64,000 nucleotides of DNA from Clostridia bacterium. GTDB lineage: Bacteria > Bacillota > Clostridia > Christensenellales > Aristaeellaceae. The translations under genes and the position numbers were made by a program. The stretch spans positions 1 through 64,000 of the forward strand of contig JAFUDS010000026.1 in assembly GCA_017464305.1 (NCBI GenBank), written 5' to 3'. The notes under the pieces are model-generated. The model had not been told where the DNA came from, searched no databases, and worked only from the letters and a program-made list of their open reading frames with translations. How positions within the stretch are numbered: position 1 is the first letter of the stretch; every line of letters starts with the position of its first letter. Below, piece after piece: positions 63,091 through 64,000 of this stretch.

Positions 63091-63698
63091 GACACAAAAT
63101 GCCCAATAAAGGTCCTCCGATGCAGAGGGGTCGGCCCCTTCTCCCGCAGGGCGGCGATATGCTCCGCGGTTCCGTAACCCTTGTTTTTTGCGAAGCCGTA
63201 TCCGGGATAAACCTCGTCCAGGGCGCGCATCTCCCGATCGCGGGTCACTTTGGCCACGATACTGGCCGCCGCGATGGCATAGGAGGTGGCATCCCCTTTG
63301 ATGATGGCGACTTCCCGCCCGGGCAGTCCCAGGCCCTTTACCGCGTCCACCAGAAAAATCTCCGCTGGCGCACCGGCAGCCGCCTGGCGCATGGCCGCTT
63401 TGGTGGCCTCCAGAATGTTCATCTCGTCGATCTGTGCGGGGGAGCAGCGGCCGATGCCCACAAAAAGGGCGGCTTGCATAATCTCCTCGTACACTTTTTC
63501 CCGCCGGCTTTCGCTCAGCTTTTTGCTGTCGTCAATCCAGGGGATGACTGGCGTAGGGGGCATAATGACACAGGCCGTGACCACATCCCCCGCCAGGGGC
63601 CCGCGACCCACTTCGTCCATTCCGGCCACCACGCTCCCGAACTGGGCATCATAGGCCATCAGGGTCTGGCTCCGGGCCAGATGATCGATCTTCCCCAT
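63087..63698 (-). CDS. rnhB: Ribonuclease HII
   Basis: RNase HII excises ribonucleotides from DNA. The 203-residue core has GMDEVGRGPLAGDVV (Asp-Glu), DDSKKLSESRRE, FLVDAVKGL and the KGDATSYAIAAASIVAKVTRD block. The ATG at 63698 follows GGAGAGGAG; longer upstream starts lie inside rbgA. It overlaps rbgA by 50 bases. Confidence 0.95.
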   Translation of the reverse strand: MGKIDHLARSQTLMAYDAQFGSVVAGMDEVGRGPLAGDVVTACVIMPPTPVIPWIDDSKKLSESRREKVYEEIMQAALFVGIGRCSPAQIDEMNILEATKAAMRQAAAGAPAEIFLVDAVKGLGLPGREVAIIKGDATSYAIAAASIVAKVTRDREMRALDEVYPGYGFAKNKGYGTAEHIAALREKGPTPLHRRTFIGHFVS

Positions 63699-64000
63699 GG
63701 GGCATGCTCCTCTCCTGCGGCGCTTCCAGGCTGATCCGGCCCAGCTTTCCGCCGCGAAACTCATCCAGCACCACGCTGCAGCAGCGATCATAATCCAGCT
63801 CATTTCCCCGCAGCAGGAACCCCCTTCCCCGACAAACCGCGTCCATGAGCTCTACGCCCCGTAGGGAAGAATCCGTCACGTGGAATCGATCCGCCAGGCT
63901 CTGGGGCGCGATCTCCGCCAGATCGTTCAGCAGGGCAAGGGTTAAATCATCCAGATTCAGCACGTCATCCTTGATGGTTCCCAGATAGCTGAGCCGCCGG
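63649..64000 (-). CDS. rbgA: Ribosome biogenesis GTPase RbgA (YlqF), C-terminal part
   Basis: The last about 117 residues of RbgA continue beyond the window. The region reads RLSYLGTIKDDVLNLDDL, then LALLNDLAEIAPQSLADRF, then GRGFLLRGNELDYDRCCSVVLDEFRGGKLGRISLE, which matches the RbgA C-terminal helical domain that docks on the 50S subunit. The GTPase domain is outside the window. The 3' end runs 50 bases into rnhB in another frame, with a Pro/Glu/Asp-rich tail. Confidence 0.9.
   Translation of the reverse strand, partial: RRLSYLGTIKDDVLNLDDLTLALLNDLAEIAPQSLADRFHVTDSSLRGVELMDAVCRGRGFLLRGNELDYDRCCSVVLDEFRGGKLGRISLEAPQERSMPHGEDRSSGPEPDPDGL

Overview
The window reads as the chromosome of a Gram-positive Bacillota bacterium, most likely a Clostridia member. 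It is GC-rich, with an AT-richer island near the left end. The evidence is the gene order: mrnC-(thyX)-rlmB-sigH; asp23/gls24-fakA-recG; der-plsY-lepA-hemW; phoH-pgpH-ybeY-cdd-era; and rbgA-rnhB-yraN-yifB-dprA-topA-trmFO-hslV-hslU are all arranged as in Bacillota. T-box leaders, the GlgC/GlgD pair and the frequent TTG start codons agree with this. No species can be named from the sequence alone.

Layout. 1-2240: end of a heterodimeric ABC exporter operon. 2397-8218: a tRNA-Lys(CUU) gene with a consensus promoter, followed by a roughly 5.7 kb island. The island is bounded by a 36-bp duplication of the tRNA 3' end (2491-2526 and 8149-8184). It holds an intact IS3-family element, arm-like short repeats next to both ends, a decayed ORF and two secreted-protein genes. 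8271-11406: mrnC, thyX, rlmB and sigH. 11649-15670: glycogen synthesis (glgC, glgD, glgA). 15733-19158: a methyltransferase, a flavoprotein, a TetR regulator and deoD. 19181-22596 (minus strand): a T-box leader with a probable Tyr specifier, an aminotransferase, tyrS and a YigZ protein. 22639-26872 (plus): asp23/gls24, fakA, recG. 26886-33708 (minus): a DUF512 radical SAM protein, der, plsY, lepA, a SLOG protein and hemW. 33780-34897: an MreB-like gene. 34959-39231 (minus): a T-box leader with a probable Leu specifier, an isopropylmalate-synthase-like protein and a TIM-barrel/acyl-CoA-ligase fusion. 39241-44441 (plus): phoH, pgpH, a ybeY-cdd fusion, era. 44522-46469: a small Cys-rich protein, a GNAT acetyltransferase and an rRNA methyltransferase. 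46519-64000 (minus): a Xer-type recombinase, a serine hydrolase, rnhA, proC, hslU, hslV, trmFO, topA, dprA, yifB, a giant GT-C glycosyltransferase, yraN, rnhB and the end of rbgA.

Most of the window is core cell biology: rRNA and tRNA modification, ribosome GTPases, DNA topology and repair, and envelope synthesis. The most unusual part is the leucine T-box operon at 34959-39231. Its first gene encodes an isopropylmalate synthase relative that keeps the C-terminal leucine-binding domain but has lost the recognisable active-site and metal-ligand residues. Its second gene fuses a sugar-isomerase-type barrel to an acyl-CoA ligase. Other points worth attention are the tRNA-Lys island and its five-repeat IS end, the YbeY-cytidine deaminase fusion, the MreB paralogue with altered ATPase motifs, the double GT-C protein, and a Xer recombinase with a palindrome just upstream.
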